From an uncultured Paludibaculum sp. (lineage in GTDB: Bacteria > Acidobacteriota > Terriglobia > Bryobacterales > Bryobacteraceae), in assembly GCF_963665245.1 (NCBI RefSeq), contig NZ_OY762267.1, positions 4,560,001 through 4,624,000 on the forward strand: a stretch of DNA of 64,000 nucleotides, written 5' to 3'. Below are positions 8,505-15,552 of this stretch, piece by piece (the first letter of the stretch is position 1; each line of letters opens with the position of its first letter). Under the pieces are notes generated by a model. That model did not search any database. It was not told where the DNA came from and saw nothing but the letters and a program-made list of their open reading frames with translations. The translations under genes and the position numbers were made by a program.

Positions 8505-9194
8505 TCAGAACCTAACATTAAGCAGGAAGTCCACCTGATTTTGATTGGACTTGAAGAACCCCGTCGGATTGGACGCGAAGTTCTCCCAGCCCCAGCGCGT
8601 ATAACGGAACTGCGGCTCGATCTTCAGCGATTTGGCGCCCAGGCTGACGCCGCCGCCAATGGAGAATCCCGGCGCGAAACTGTTCTTCAGTTCACGCGCA
8701 ACGGAATTGGGTCCGGTGTTCGGATCGCCGCTCAGGACGCTGGAGGTGCGCTCGCCTTCAGAGACATAGCGGAAGTTTGGTCCGGCGACCAGAAACGGAC
8801 TCAGGGGGCCGCCAAAGACACGGTACTTCAGCAACAGCGGGAATTCCCAGGTGTTGGAGCTGGTTCTGGTGGTGACGATGCTATCGAACGGCGCTGCGTC
8901 GGATGTGTAGGAGTAGCGGCGGTAGAGGGCATCCACTTCCAGCCCCAGATGCCAGGGCAGATTGACCTGCACCATCGGTCCTACGATGTAGCGATGGTTA
9001 CTGAAGGAGTAGCGGATATTCGATGGAGTCAGAATATCCACGCTCCTGGAATCAAACGGGTCATTCAAACCGACGCCACCGATGACGCCCACGGAAACAG
9101 GGCGCTCTTCTGTTTGTGCATTTAAAGCGCCGGCAGCGGACAGCGTACATACGGCAACAGCGAAGATGCGGTGAATAGTGAAGATATTTCTCAT
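8505..9194 (-). CDS. Outer-membrane beta-barrel protein (OMP_b-brl type)
   Basis: From the ATG at 9192-9194 this is 229 residues. GAGGA lies 6 nt upstream of that ATG, whereas the ATG at 9200 has only 2 nt spacing. A signal peptide (about 1-27, ending GALNAQ) is followed by about eight amphipathic strands such as FSIGGGVSLGAKSLKIEPQFRYT. The protein ends in VDFLLNVRF, with the C-terminal Phe that outer-membrane barrels use for BAM recognition. Small eight-stranded barrels of this kind are common in Acidobacteria and Bacteroidetes and have no fixed function. No operon partner is seen. Confidence 0.82.
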   Translation of the reverse strand: MRNIFTIHRIFAVAVCTLSAAGALNAQTEERPVSVGVIGGVGLNDPFDSRSVDILTPSNIRYSFSNHRYIVGPMVQVNLPWHLGLEVDALYRRYSYTSDAAPFDSIVTTRTSSNTWEFPLLLKYRVFGGPLSPFLVAGPNFRYVSEGERTSSVLSGDPNTGPNSVARELKNSFAPGFSIGGGVSLGAKSLKIEPQFRYTRWGWENFASNPTGFFKSNQNQVDFLLNVRF

Positions 9195-9319
9195 AGGCAT
9201 TCCTCTTCTATAAGAGACGCCCGTGCGAGGTACGACGTTGCGAGAATCAACCTACCATGAAGATAAGGTTACATCGACGCCTATTCGAGAATCTGGATTT
9301 ACGAAGATCGGATAGAGAA

Positions 9320-10306
9320 TTAGACTAAGCGGAGTTCCGCACCGATAACGCGCGCCGGGATGCGTGAGTCGCAGGAGTTGCCGGCGGCGGCGAGGATGCG
9401 CTCCAACGGTTCGTTGGACGATTCCTGGCTCAGATGAAAGGTCCGGTGGTGGACCGGCAGGACGACATCGGCGCGGGCGTCGTTGGCCATTTGCCAGGCC
9501 TGTTCGGGATTGCAGTGCACACGGATCCAGGGATTGTAGGCGCCCACCGGCATGATGGCCAAGTGCGCTCCGCCCACCTGACGAAAGGTGTGTGTGAGGG
9601 CCGTGTCGCCCCCAAAGACGACGCGGTAGCGTCCCGTCTGGATAATGTATGCGTTGTAGCCGCGGTAGGTGTCGCGGCGCATTCGGGCTCCCCAGTGGCG
9701 CACTTCAAAGGCCCGAATGGTGGCGGGGCCGACCCGGACCGTCTGGCCCCAGCCCACCTCCTGCACGCGCCGGTAGTTTGGCACGCGCAACAGGTCGGAT
9801 GTGGCGTGAGCAGTCACGACCTCTGGCTTGCGCGCTTCCAGGGCTCGCAGGCTGGGCAGGTCGAAATGATCCATGTGCGCGTGCGAGAGCAGGATGAGGT
9901 CGACCTTGGGCAGTTGCTCCAGTTCCAACGCCGGTTCGACCAGGCGTTTCATGCCCAAGGTGAGAGGGCCGAGGCCCAGGCCGATCCAGGAGCTGAAGAC
10001 CGGGTCGGTGATGATGGTGAATCCATCAATCTTCATGAGGACCGTCGAGTGGCCCAACCAGGCGGCATGGATGCCCTGGTCCGGCCAATGCGCCGGATTC
10101 GGGTGTTTCGGAGCCGGAGCGATGGTGTTGCCCAGGTCCTTGGCGAATTGCTTCCAGAAGAAAGGCGCCGCGTTGTAGATTACGCCGGCACCAACTCCGG
10201 CCGCTCCGACGCCTATGCCGCTCAACCAGGCCCGGCGGCCCACGCGCCGTTTGGCCGGCGCTGCCACGTCAGTAGCCAAATCGCTCCTCCCGCCAGGGGT
10301 CTCCAT
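9320..10306 (-). CDS. MBL-fold metallo-hydrolase, NAPE-PLD/UlaG-like, probably exported
   Basis: This 328-residue protein has the metallo-beta-lactamase signature SHAHMDHFD (His142, His144, Asp146, His147), an early AWLGHSTVLMKIDG strand and FGGDTALTHTF later, as in the NAPE-hydrolysing phospholipase D-like / UlaG group of zinc hydrolases. The N-terminus carries RRVGRRAWLSGIGVGAAG followed by a small-residue hydrophobic stretch, resembling a twin-arginine signal, so it may be exported folded. The substrate is unknown. Its start overlaps the end of the upstream YuiH-like gene by 38 nt, so the two are probably cotranscribed. Confidence 0.85.
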   Translation of the reverse strand: METPGGRSDLATDVAAPAKRRVGRRAWLSGIGVGAAGVGAGVIYNAAPFFWKQFAKDLGNTIAPAPKHPNPAHWPDQGIHAAWLGHSTVLMKIDGFTIITDPVFSSWIGLGLGPLTLGMKRLVEPALELEQLPKVDLILLSHAHMDHFDLPSLRALEARKPEVVTAHATSDLLRVPNYRRVQEVGWGQTVRVGPATIRAFEVRHWGARMRRDTYRGYNAYIIQTGRYRVVFGGDTALTHTFRQVGGAHLAIMPVGAYNPWIRVHCNPEQAWQMANDARADVVLPVHHRTFHLSQESSNEPLERILAAAGNSCDSRIPARVIGAELRLV

Positions 10307-10928
10307 TCATATGGTAACCGTTGCGCTCCCAGAATCCGGCTTTGTCCTGCTCAATGAACTCGATGCCGCCGACCCACTTCGCGCTCTTCCAGGCATACAA
10401 CCGCGGCACGATGAGGCGCGCCGGAGCGCCATGCTCAAGGGAAAGAGGTTCACCGTCATGGTGCGTGGCAATCAACGAATCTTCCGACAGGAACTGGTCG
10501 AGGGGGAGGTTCGTGGTCCAGCCGAAATCGTACCCATGCACTAATACATACCGCGCGCGGGGCGAAGTGGTTCCAACGGTCTGCATGAGGTCTCGGGTGG
10601 ACACACCCTCCCAGATGTTGCCGAGGCGGCTCCAGCGGGTGACACAGTGGAAATCGCTAAAGACTTTGGTTCGAGGGAGTTGCTGGAACTGAGCCCAGTT
10701 GAAACTGGCCTCCTTGTCGACCAGTCCGTGAATCTCGAGACGCCATTTCTCCATGTCGATGCGCGGCGGCCCGCCGGCATCCAGAACCGGCCATTTCCGT
10801 GTACGGCTCTGGCCAGGAGGAATGCGGTTGGAGCGGTGGGTGTCGGGGCTGACAATGACGTCGGCCGGAAGGCCCTCGGCTGTCCGGGGCTCCTCGGTCT
10901 GGAGTTTCTTCAACTCGAGATCGGACAT
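10269..10928 (-). CDS. Sulfite-oxidase-like molybdopterin-dependent oxidoreductase (YuiH type)
   Basis: From ATG 10926-10928 this is 219 residues of the oxidoreductase molybdopterin-binding domain. GAGG lies 8 nt upstream, which favours this ATG over the in-frame GTG at 10937. The core holds DMEKWRLEIHGLV, FHCVTRWS with the molybdenum-ligating Cys near residue 95, and SLEHGAPARLIVPRLYAWKSAKW. It lacks the cytochrome b5 and dimerisation domains of true sulfite oxidases, matching the short bacterial YuiH/YedY-like forms. No signal peptide is visible, so it may be cytoplasmic. The physiological substrate is unknown. The MBL-fold gene overlaps its 3' end. Confidence 0.88.
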   Translation of the reverse strand: MSDLELKKLQTEEPRTAEGLPADVIVSPDTHRSNRIPPGQSRTRKWPVLDAGGPPRIDMEKWRLEIHGLVDKEASFNWAQFQQLPRTKVFSDFHCVTRWSRLGNIWEGVSTRDLMQTVGTTSPRARYVLVHGYDFGWTTNLPLDQFLSEDSLIATHHDGEPLSLEHGAPARLIVPRLYAWKSAKWVGGIEFIEQDKAGFWERNGYHMNGDPWREERFGY

Positions 10929-10988
10929 TTTCAGCACCTCTGTTGAGAAGATCCGCTACACCGGGCCACCAATTCCATAAGCAGCCGT

Positions 10989-11462
10989 ATGAGACTTCGA
11001 ATCCGCCTCTACCTTGTACTGATGCTCCTGAGCGCTGCCGGATTCGCCGTCGCGTTCTCAAGCGACCAGGGCGCGCCAGCAGAGTACCTGGGCGGCACGC
11101 TGGCTTCGCTGGAAGTGGGCCAGGCGGGCAGTCTCAGCGCAACGGACTCTATCTCTTTTATTTTCATATCGAAGAGGTCTGTGGTGCGGGTGCCGTACGA
11201 GCGCATCAATCTGTTGGAGTACGGACAGAAAGTGGACCGGCGGCTATGGGAGGCGATTGTCATCTCGCCACTAATGATTCTCAGCAAGAAACGGTCGCAC
11301 TATCTGGCGATCGGCTTCGAAGCCGAAGACGGCAAGCAGCAGGCCATGCTGTTCCGTGTGGAAAAGAATTCCGTGCGGGCGATGTTGGTGAGTCTGGAGG
11401 CGCGCACCGGCCGCAAGGTCACCTTCATGGACGAAGAGGCGCGCAAGGCAGGTAAGGGATGA
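10989..11462 (+). CDS. Exported protein of unknown function
   Basis: I do not recognise this 157-residue protein. A signal peptide (MRLRIRLYLVLMLLSAAGFAVAF) precedes a small domain with hydrophobic strands (SISFIFISKRSVVRVPYERINLLEYG) and a region LWEAIVISPLMILSKKRSHYLAIGF. The pattern suggests a beta-rich PH-like or protein-kinase-adaptor-like fold that links a membrane to a partner, but that is only an impression. Its stop overlaps the start of the next gene by 4 nt (ATGA), so the two are translationally coupled. Confidence 0.72.
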   Translation: MRLRIRLYLVLMLLSAAGFAVAFSSDQGAPAEYLGGTLASLEVGQAGSLSATDSISFIFISKRSVVRVPYERINLLEYGQKVDRRLWEAIVISPLMILSKKRSHYLAIGFEAEDGKQQAMLFRVEKNSVRAMLVSLEARTGRKVTFMDEEARKAGKG

Positions 11463-12103
11463 TCGGCCGTCCGGGGTTCGTCCTCGCCCTGATCGCCTGC
11501 GCGAACCTGCGGGCGCAGGCCCCGGAAGACGTGTCTCTGCAACTCACCGGGCTGAAGAGGGTATACATCGACAAGTTCGGGGGCGGTGAGAACGCGGACC
11601 AGATCCGCGACATGGTGATCGCTAGCCTGCAGGGTGCTAAATTCTTTGTTATCACTGAGAACCCTGAGCGTGCCGATGCGGTGTTACGTGGCTCCGCCGA
11701 GGATCTGGTGTTCACCGACACTTTTCAGTCGTCCGACGGCATTAATGCCAGAACGAGTCTCGGAGTCGGGAAAGGCTCGTCGTCGAAAAGCCGCGACTAT
11801 CTGAATCTGGGGGGCGGCGTGGGTGACAACGAACAAACCCGGATTCAGGAGCGCAAGCATGAGGCGACGGCGTCGGTCCGGCTGGTGAACAAAGATGGCG
11901 ATGTGATCTGGTCGACCACGCAGGAGAGCCAGGGTGCGAAGTTCCGGTCCGCCAGCGCGGATGTTGCTGAGAAGATTACTCGCCAATTGGCGATCGAGCT
12001 GGCCCGCGCGAAGGAGAAGGCCCGGAAGGGGCTTTCGGGGCCGCCGAAATCCGCTCCGACAGCGCCAGAATCCGTGCCCGCTGGACCACCGGCTGGGCAA
12101 TAA
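11459..12103 (+). CDS. Exported protein, CsgG/LPP20-like in style, unknown function
   Basis: The 214-residue product starts with a signal peptide (MIGRPGFVLALIACANLRAQA). It continues with a domain whose order, LKRVYIDKFGGGENADQIRDMVIASL then FFVITENPERADAVLRGSAEDL, resembles the periplasmic nucleotide-fold-like module of CsgG/LpoB-type lipoproteins. A later strand (ATASVRLVNKDGDVIWSTTQES) fits the same pattern. The C-terminus is Pro/Ala-rich and disordered. It follows the preceding exported protein with a 4-nt overlap. Its last 128 nt overlap the 3' end of the convergent cytochrome gene, and the disordered tail occupies that overlap. The fold assignment is tentative. Confidence 0.7.
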   Translation: MIGRPGFVLALIACANLRAQAPEDVSLQLTGLKRVYIDKFGGGENADQIRDMVIASLQGAKFFVITENPERADAVLRGSAEDLVFTDTFQSSDGINARTSLGVGKGSSSKSRDYLNLGGGVGDNEQTRIQERKHEATASVRLVNKDGDVIWSTTQESQGAKFRSASADVAEKITRQLAIELARAKEKARKGLSGPPKSAPTAPESVPAGPPAGQ

Positions 12104-12722
12104 CGATACGGGCTCCGGCCGGCACGGCCAACGGTGCGGCCAGGAGATAGACCCGGGGGGCGGCGGGGTTGAAGTGGTGGATCCAGAGAAGCGGCAACCG
12201 GGCTCCATCGGGCTGTTGCAGGTAAAGCCGGGCGTCAGCGCCGGTGGGCATCGCTGTGATTCGCAATCCAAGTAAGCGCACCGGATGGGTGAACGGTCCG
12301 GCTGCTGATTCCACAGCTCCAATTGGGGCTTGTTCCGGGTGATAGAGGTGGGGGAGCACCGAGGCTGCCAGCTTCGGGTCGCCCTCCGGTGCGCCGCCAT
12401 TTACCCAATCGGTGATCGTCAGGATCTCCTCCCGGGTCAGCGCCATCTCGCCCCGGAACGAACCGAAGCCCTTCACGGCGTTCCAGGGTGGCATTGTGCG
12501 GTTGGAAACCTCCTCGCGGATCGCCACGGCCCAGGGCCTTGCTTCGTCGTAGGTCATTAAGGAAAAAGGAGCTTTCCCTCCGGGCTGATGGCAGCCCAGG
12601 CAGCGGTGCTGCAGGAGGCGCGAGATCTCCTTCGACCAGGTGAGCGGAGTGGTGATCGGATCATGTGCCAGCGCAAAGGGGCCGGCCAGAAGCGACAGAC
12701 TGAGCAGGCGTGTCAGGTGCAT
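11976..12722 (-). CDS. Exported single-haem c-type cytochrome protein
   Basis: This 248-residue protein has a signal peptide (MHLTRLLSLSLLAGPFALA) and one CLGCH haem-binding motif (41-45) in the context LLQHRCLGCHQPGGKAPFSLMTYDEARPW. The same block occurs in its upstream neighbour (NCQSCHRPGEAAPVSFLTYEATRPW), so the two share a domain: a planctomycete/acidobacterial type cytochrome with a TMPPW motif. After about residue 110 it has a beta-rich region and no copper-binding His pairs of the monooxygenase. It probably supplies electrons or acts as a shortened relative. It starts 9 nt after the upstream stop. The last 128 nt are antisense to the convergent exported gene. Confidence 0.8.
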   Translation of the reverse strand: MHLTRLLSLSLLAGPFALAHDPITTPLTWSKEISRLLQHRCLGCHQPGGKAPFSLMTYDEARPWAVAIREEVSNRTMPPWNAVKGFGSFRGEMALTREEILTITDWVNGGAPEGDPKLAASVLPHLYHPEQAPIGAVESAAGPFTHPVRLLGLRITAMPTGADARLYLQQPDGARLPLLWIHHFNPAAPRVYLLAAPLAVPAGARIVIAQPVVQRARILALSERISAAPKAPSGPSPSRGPARSPIGE

Positions 12723-12731
12723 TGGGCCGGG

Positions 12732-14039
12732 CTAATCTCCGGAGCCGGTCCGCTTTTTGCCAGTCTTCTTGCGGGGGTACAGTTCCCGGCGGTCCATCTT
12801 TGGATCGATGGCGACGTCGAAGAAACCAATCATCATCTCCTGCCAACTCTGGTCGCCCCATCGGACCTCGCTCTTTGGATCCGGATTGAAGGGGTTGTTG
12901 GGCGAGTTGTCGTAGGTGGCAACGCATTCCATTTGCGTGCCGGCAGGCAGGGTAAGGTTGCCGGAGGGCTCATAGACGAGTTGCCAGTTGAAATCGTAGC
13001 GCGGCACATTCAGCAGATCCTGGGTGCGGCCGTCCGGGTAGATGAGGCGGTAAGAGAACGCCTTGCCGCGTAAGTGCATGTGGGGCTGGAGGTTGACGAG
13101 CTTTGCCGGGGCGGCCAAGGTGGTCACGGCCTTCACCTGGTAATTGGCGTCGCCGGGCGGAATGGCGAACTTGTTGGTGGAGGCGGCGGCCATGGTAACG
13201 CGCTCAGTCACCGGGACCGTGGCGAAGCGCAGGCCCAGGCGGGAGCGGTCGGATTGGGCCTTTCCATTAGCGGTGTAGTGCACCTGGAATACGAAGTCAC
13301 TGCCGGCTGGTACGAGCCGCGCCTGACCCGGATTGAGCTGCATGGGCGGTGTACCCGGCGCGTACCCGGCCAGCCACTCATCGGCCATCCCGTCGCGGCC
13401 TTCGCCTCCCGAACCGCGCTCATCCTTTGGCACAAAGGGAACACCCGGCTTGGCCTCGGCCAGCCACTGAGAGCCCGGGGCGCGGACAAAGGCGATCATG
13501 TGATGGACCACAGCGCGGTTTCCGGGCCGGGCTTCGGAGGCTTCGATCCATTGATCCTTGGTGAATCCGGTCGGGATAACGAAGTAGGTGTATTCCAGCG
13601 TCCCGGAGGCGGGCACGGAGTAATCGACGGGCATCTCATAGACACGATCGGGTTTACCCATCTGCCAGCCGTCTGCGAACCGGACAGGCTCAGGTGCGGT
13701 TTTGGGGTCCCCAGCTTGGGCGCCCGAGTCTGCCCAGCGGACGAGCAGGTCGATGTCCGGCTGGGAGAGCGAGCGGTCATTGGCGAATTTTCCCGTGTGG
13801 GGATCGGCGAACCATGGCGGCATCTTGCGGGTCTGGACCGCCTGCTTGATGGCTTTCGCCCAGGGCCGGGTGGCTTCGTACGTCAGAAAGGAGACCGGCG
13901 CCGCTTCGCCAGGCCGATGACAGGACTGGCAGTTCTTCTGGAGCACGGGCAGCACCTCCTTGTAGTAGGTGACGGCAGGTGTGGATGCGGCCCAAATCGG
14001 GGCACACAACAGGCCCAGGATCCAATTGCGGGTGAACAA
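12732..14039 (-). CDS. Exported c-type cytochrome fused to a copper-dependent monooxygenase (PHM-like)
   Basis: The start is taken as TTG 14037-14039 because AGAGAGG lies just upstream and a signal peptide (LFTRNWILGLLCAPIWA) begins immediately. The longer in-frame reading adds 49 residues with no signal. The 435-residue product has a haem motif CQSCH (37-41) followed by MPPWFADPHTGKFANDRSLS. It then has the two-domain beta fold of copper type II, ascorbate-dependent monooxygenases, with copper-ligand-like pairs VVHHM, VHYTANG and PHMHLRG. Such fusions would hydroxylate an extracytoplasmic substrate, with electrons entering through the haem. The substrate is unknown. It forms an operon with the smaller cytochrome downstream. 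Confidence 0.85.
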   Translation of the reverse strand: MFTRNWILGLLCAPIWAASTPAVTYYKEVLPVLQKNCQSCHRPGEAAPVSFLTYEATRPWAKAIKQAVQTRKMPPWFADPHTGKFANDRSLSQPDIDLLVRWADSGAQAGDPKTAPEPVRFADGWQMGKPDRVYEMPVDYSVPASGTLEYTYFVIPTGFTKDQWIEASEARPGNRAVVHHMIAFVRAPGSQWLAEAKPGVPFVPKDERGSGGEGRDGMADEWLAGYAPGTPPMQLNPGQARLVPAGSDFVFQVHYTANGKAQSDRSRLGLRFATVPVTERVTMAAASTNKFAIPPGDANYQVKAVTTLAAPAKLVNLQPHMHLRGKAFSYRLIYPDGRTQDLLNVPRYDFNWQLVYEPSGNLTLPAGTQMECVATYDNSPNNPFNPDPKSEVRWGDQSWQEMMIGFFDVAIDPKMDRRELYPRKKTGKKRTGSGD

Positions 14040-14125
14040 GTAGAAATCGCCTCTCTTCTGACTCAAGTATACGGTAGGGCCTGGAGATTGGATTTCGCGG
14101 CGGTTTTCCGCGAGAGGACGGTGGT

Positions 14126-14527
14126 ATGCTGGGGGTTGCTCCGGGGTACTCAGTGCCAAAAAGTCACAGACGGCCAGAGACACCAAAACGCATAACGCCG
14201 CCGCCTGCGGCGCCAGTTGTGAAGGCGCTTCACTTGCGAGAGCACCGGCTGAAGCACAAGGTGTGTCTCGAGGAGATCGCCGAAGCCACCAAGATCAGCC
14301 GCCGATTTCTCGAAGCGATTGAGATGGGCGAATACGCCCTCTTGCCCGGTGGTGTATTTACTACGAGTTATATCCGGCAATACGCCGCGGCCATCGGCTT
14401 TGACGCGGAAGAGATCCTGGCGGACTGCCGCGCCAGTCTCGAAGAGAGGCAGCCGGAACGGCGTGAGCCGGGCAGCGCAGAGGGTCCGGGTGCAACGCGC
14501 TGGTATCGATTCCTGTCCCTGGGGTAA
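14126..14527 (+). CDS. RodZ-type helix-turn-helix protein (short, no membrane segment)
   Basis: This 133-residue protein holds one HTH_25 domain (about 32-95): LREHRLKHKVCLEEIAEATKIS, then FLEAIEMGEYALLPGGVFTTSYIRQYAAAIGFD. This is the DNA-binding-like head of RodZ, which links MreB to the envelope. The family's membrane helix and C-terminal beta domain are absent, so it is either a cytoplasmic adaptor or a transcription factor. AGAGG lies 8 nt before the ATG. It stands upstream of the flagellar genes with a 171-nt gap and diverges from the monooxygenase gene. A role in flagellar control is not shown. Confidence 0.8.
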   Translation: MLGVAPGYSVPKSHRRPETPKRITPPPAAPVVKALHLREHRLKHKVCLEEIAEATKISRRFLEAIEMGEYALLPGGVFTTSYIRQYAAAIGFDAEEILADCRASLEERQPERREPGSAEGPGATRWYRFLSLG

Positions 14528-14617
14528 TTACGGGAGATTGCGAGAGTTTCTCGAATCTTTCCGGGCAGTGTCGATAAGCTGAGTGGATCCCAATCCAAAT
14601 AAAATATCTTTAAAGTT

Positions 14618-14644
14618 TAAAGGCCGCGCATCCGGGTCCGATGA
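14618..14644 (+). promoter_or_regulatory. Sigma-28 (FliA)-type promoter ahead of flgM
   Basis: TAAA at 14618-14621, 15 nt, then TCCGATGA at 14637-14644 match the flagellar consensus TAAA-N15-GCCGATAA at 10 of 12 fixed positions. It lies 54 nt upstream of the flgM start, in a locally AT-rich stretch. Sigma-28 control of flgM-flgN-flgK-flgL is the classic late-flagellar arrangement. Confidence 0.7.
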
Positions 14645-14666
14645 GTTGCATGGAGGATCTAGTAGA

Positions 14667-14682
14667 GCCCACAGTAGTGGGC
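14667..14682 (+). other. Hairpin in the flgM leader
   Basis: GCCCAC-AGTA-GTGGGC forms a perfect 6-bp stem with a 4-nt loop, 16 nt before the flgM ATG and close to its GGAG ribosome binding site. It may stabilise the leader or modulate translation. It is not followed by a U-tract, so it is not a terminator. Confidence 0.4.
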
Positions 14683-14698
14683 CGACTGGAGAAACCGG

Positions 14699-15025
14699 AT
14701 GCGCATAGACACAAACAATATGGCCGGCATTGAAGCCTCAGGGCTAGATCGTACCCAAAGTACGGAAGCGGTGGAGCAACAGGCGGGGCCAGGCGTCGCA
14801 AAGCGCGGGACGCGCGGCGGCGCTGACCAGGTGAGCCTGTCCACATTGGCTGAGCGTCTGCAATCCTTGGAGTCCCAATCGCCGGAACGGCAGGCGCGGC
14901 TGGAGCATTTGACGGCGGCTTATCAGTCGGGCAACTACGATCCCGACCCCGACGCGATCAGTGAGGCAATCATCGAAGACGCGACTTCGGCCGGGGCGGA
15001 CCCAGGCGCGGTGAGCACCGGGTAG
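14699..15025 (+). CDS. flgM: Anti-sigma-28 factor FlgM
   Basis: This 108-residue protein is small, hydrophilic and Gln/Ser/Ala-rich at the N-terminus, like other FlgM proteins. The C-terminal half carries the sigma-28-binding pattern: DQVSLSTLAERLQSL, then RQARLEHLTAAYQSGNYDPD and AISEAIIED. FlgM holds FliA inactive until the hook is finished and FlgM is exported. A GGAG ribosome binding site precedes the ATG. It heads a run with the flgN candidate, flgK and flgL, and a sigma-28-like promoter lies upstream, so FlgM would sit in a feedback loop on its own operon. Confidence 0.88.
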   Translation: MRIDTNNMAGIEASGLDRTQSTEAVEQQAGPGVAKRGTRGGADQVSLSTLAERLQSLESQSPERQARLEHLTAAYQSGNYDPDPDAISEAIIEDATSAGADPGAVSTG

Positions 15026-15045
15026 ACCGGCTTGAACGTCCGAGT

Positions 15046-15513
15046 ATGGTGTCCCGTTGCGACGCCTTCGACAGTCCGGCGGAACAGTGTGGTGCTGGTG
15101 CGAACCACATCGTGAACGTGGCGAGTCAAACCGAGGTGACTGAGGTGACGACGAGCAGTGCGCAATCGGCCTGCGATCGAATGGCCGAGATGGTGTGCGC
15201 CCATCTCGATGCCGTGGAGCAGCGCTTGTTGGAGCGCCCATCGCTGGACGACGTTCAGGAGATCCAGAACGAGTTGGAGTTGGCGATCTCGCTGTTGCGA
15301 GGTAGTCGCGTGTCCGATGGGGCGCTGGGAGCGGACGAGAATGCGCTCCGGCCCATCCGATTGCGGCTGCGTCGGCTTTCCGCCTTACTGGAGCAGGCGC
15401 TGGCCTTCTGTGAGGGCTGGCAGTCGCTGCTGAACATGGAATCGGGCTACAACCCGGCTGGAGCATGGAACGATGCTCTGCCGGCTCGGGGACTGCTAGA
15501 TCACCGGGGCTGA
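15046..15513 (+). CDS. flgN: Probable flagellar export chaperone FlgN
   Basis: This 155-residue helical protein lies between flgM and flgK, the usual place of flgN, the cytoplasmic chaperone that escorts FlgK and FlgL to the export gate. Sequence support is modest. A long helix (about 40-85, DRMAEMVCAHLDAVEQRLLE to ELELAISLLRG) is followed by RLRRLSALLEQALAFCEGW and a tail LLNMESGYNPAGAW, similar to the FlgN C-terminal pattern. The first 35 or so residues are atypical, so the true start may be a GTG near 15112. FlgN diverges fast, so the call relies mostly on position. Confidence 0.65.
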   Translation: MVSRCDAFDSPAEQCGAGANHIVNVASQTEVTEVTTSSAQSACDRMAEMVCAHLDAVEQRLLERPSLDDVQEIQNELELAISLLRGSRVSDGALGADENALRPIRLRLRRLSALLEQALAFCEGWQSLLNMESGYNPAGAWNDALPARGLLDHRG

Positions 15514-15552
15514 CACGATCCAGCCGGTGAGAAGCCGGCCCAGGAGCATACG

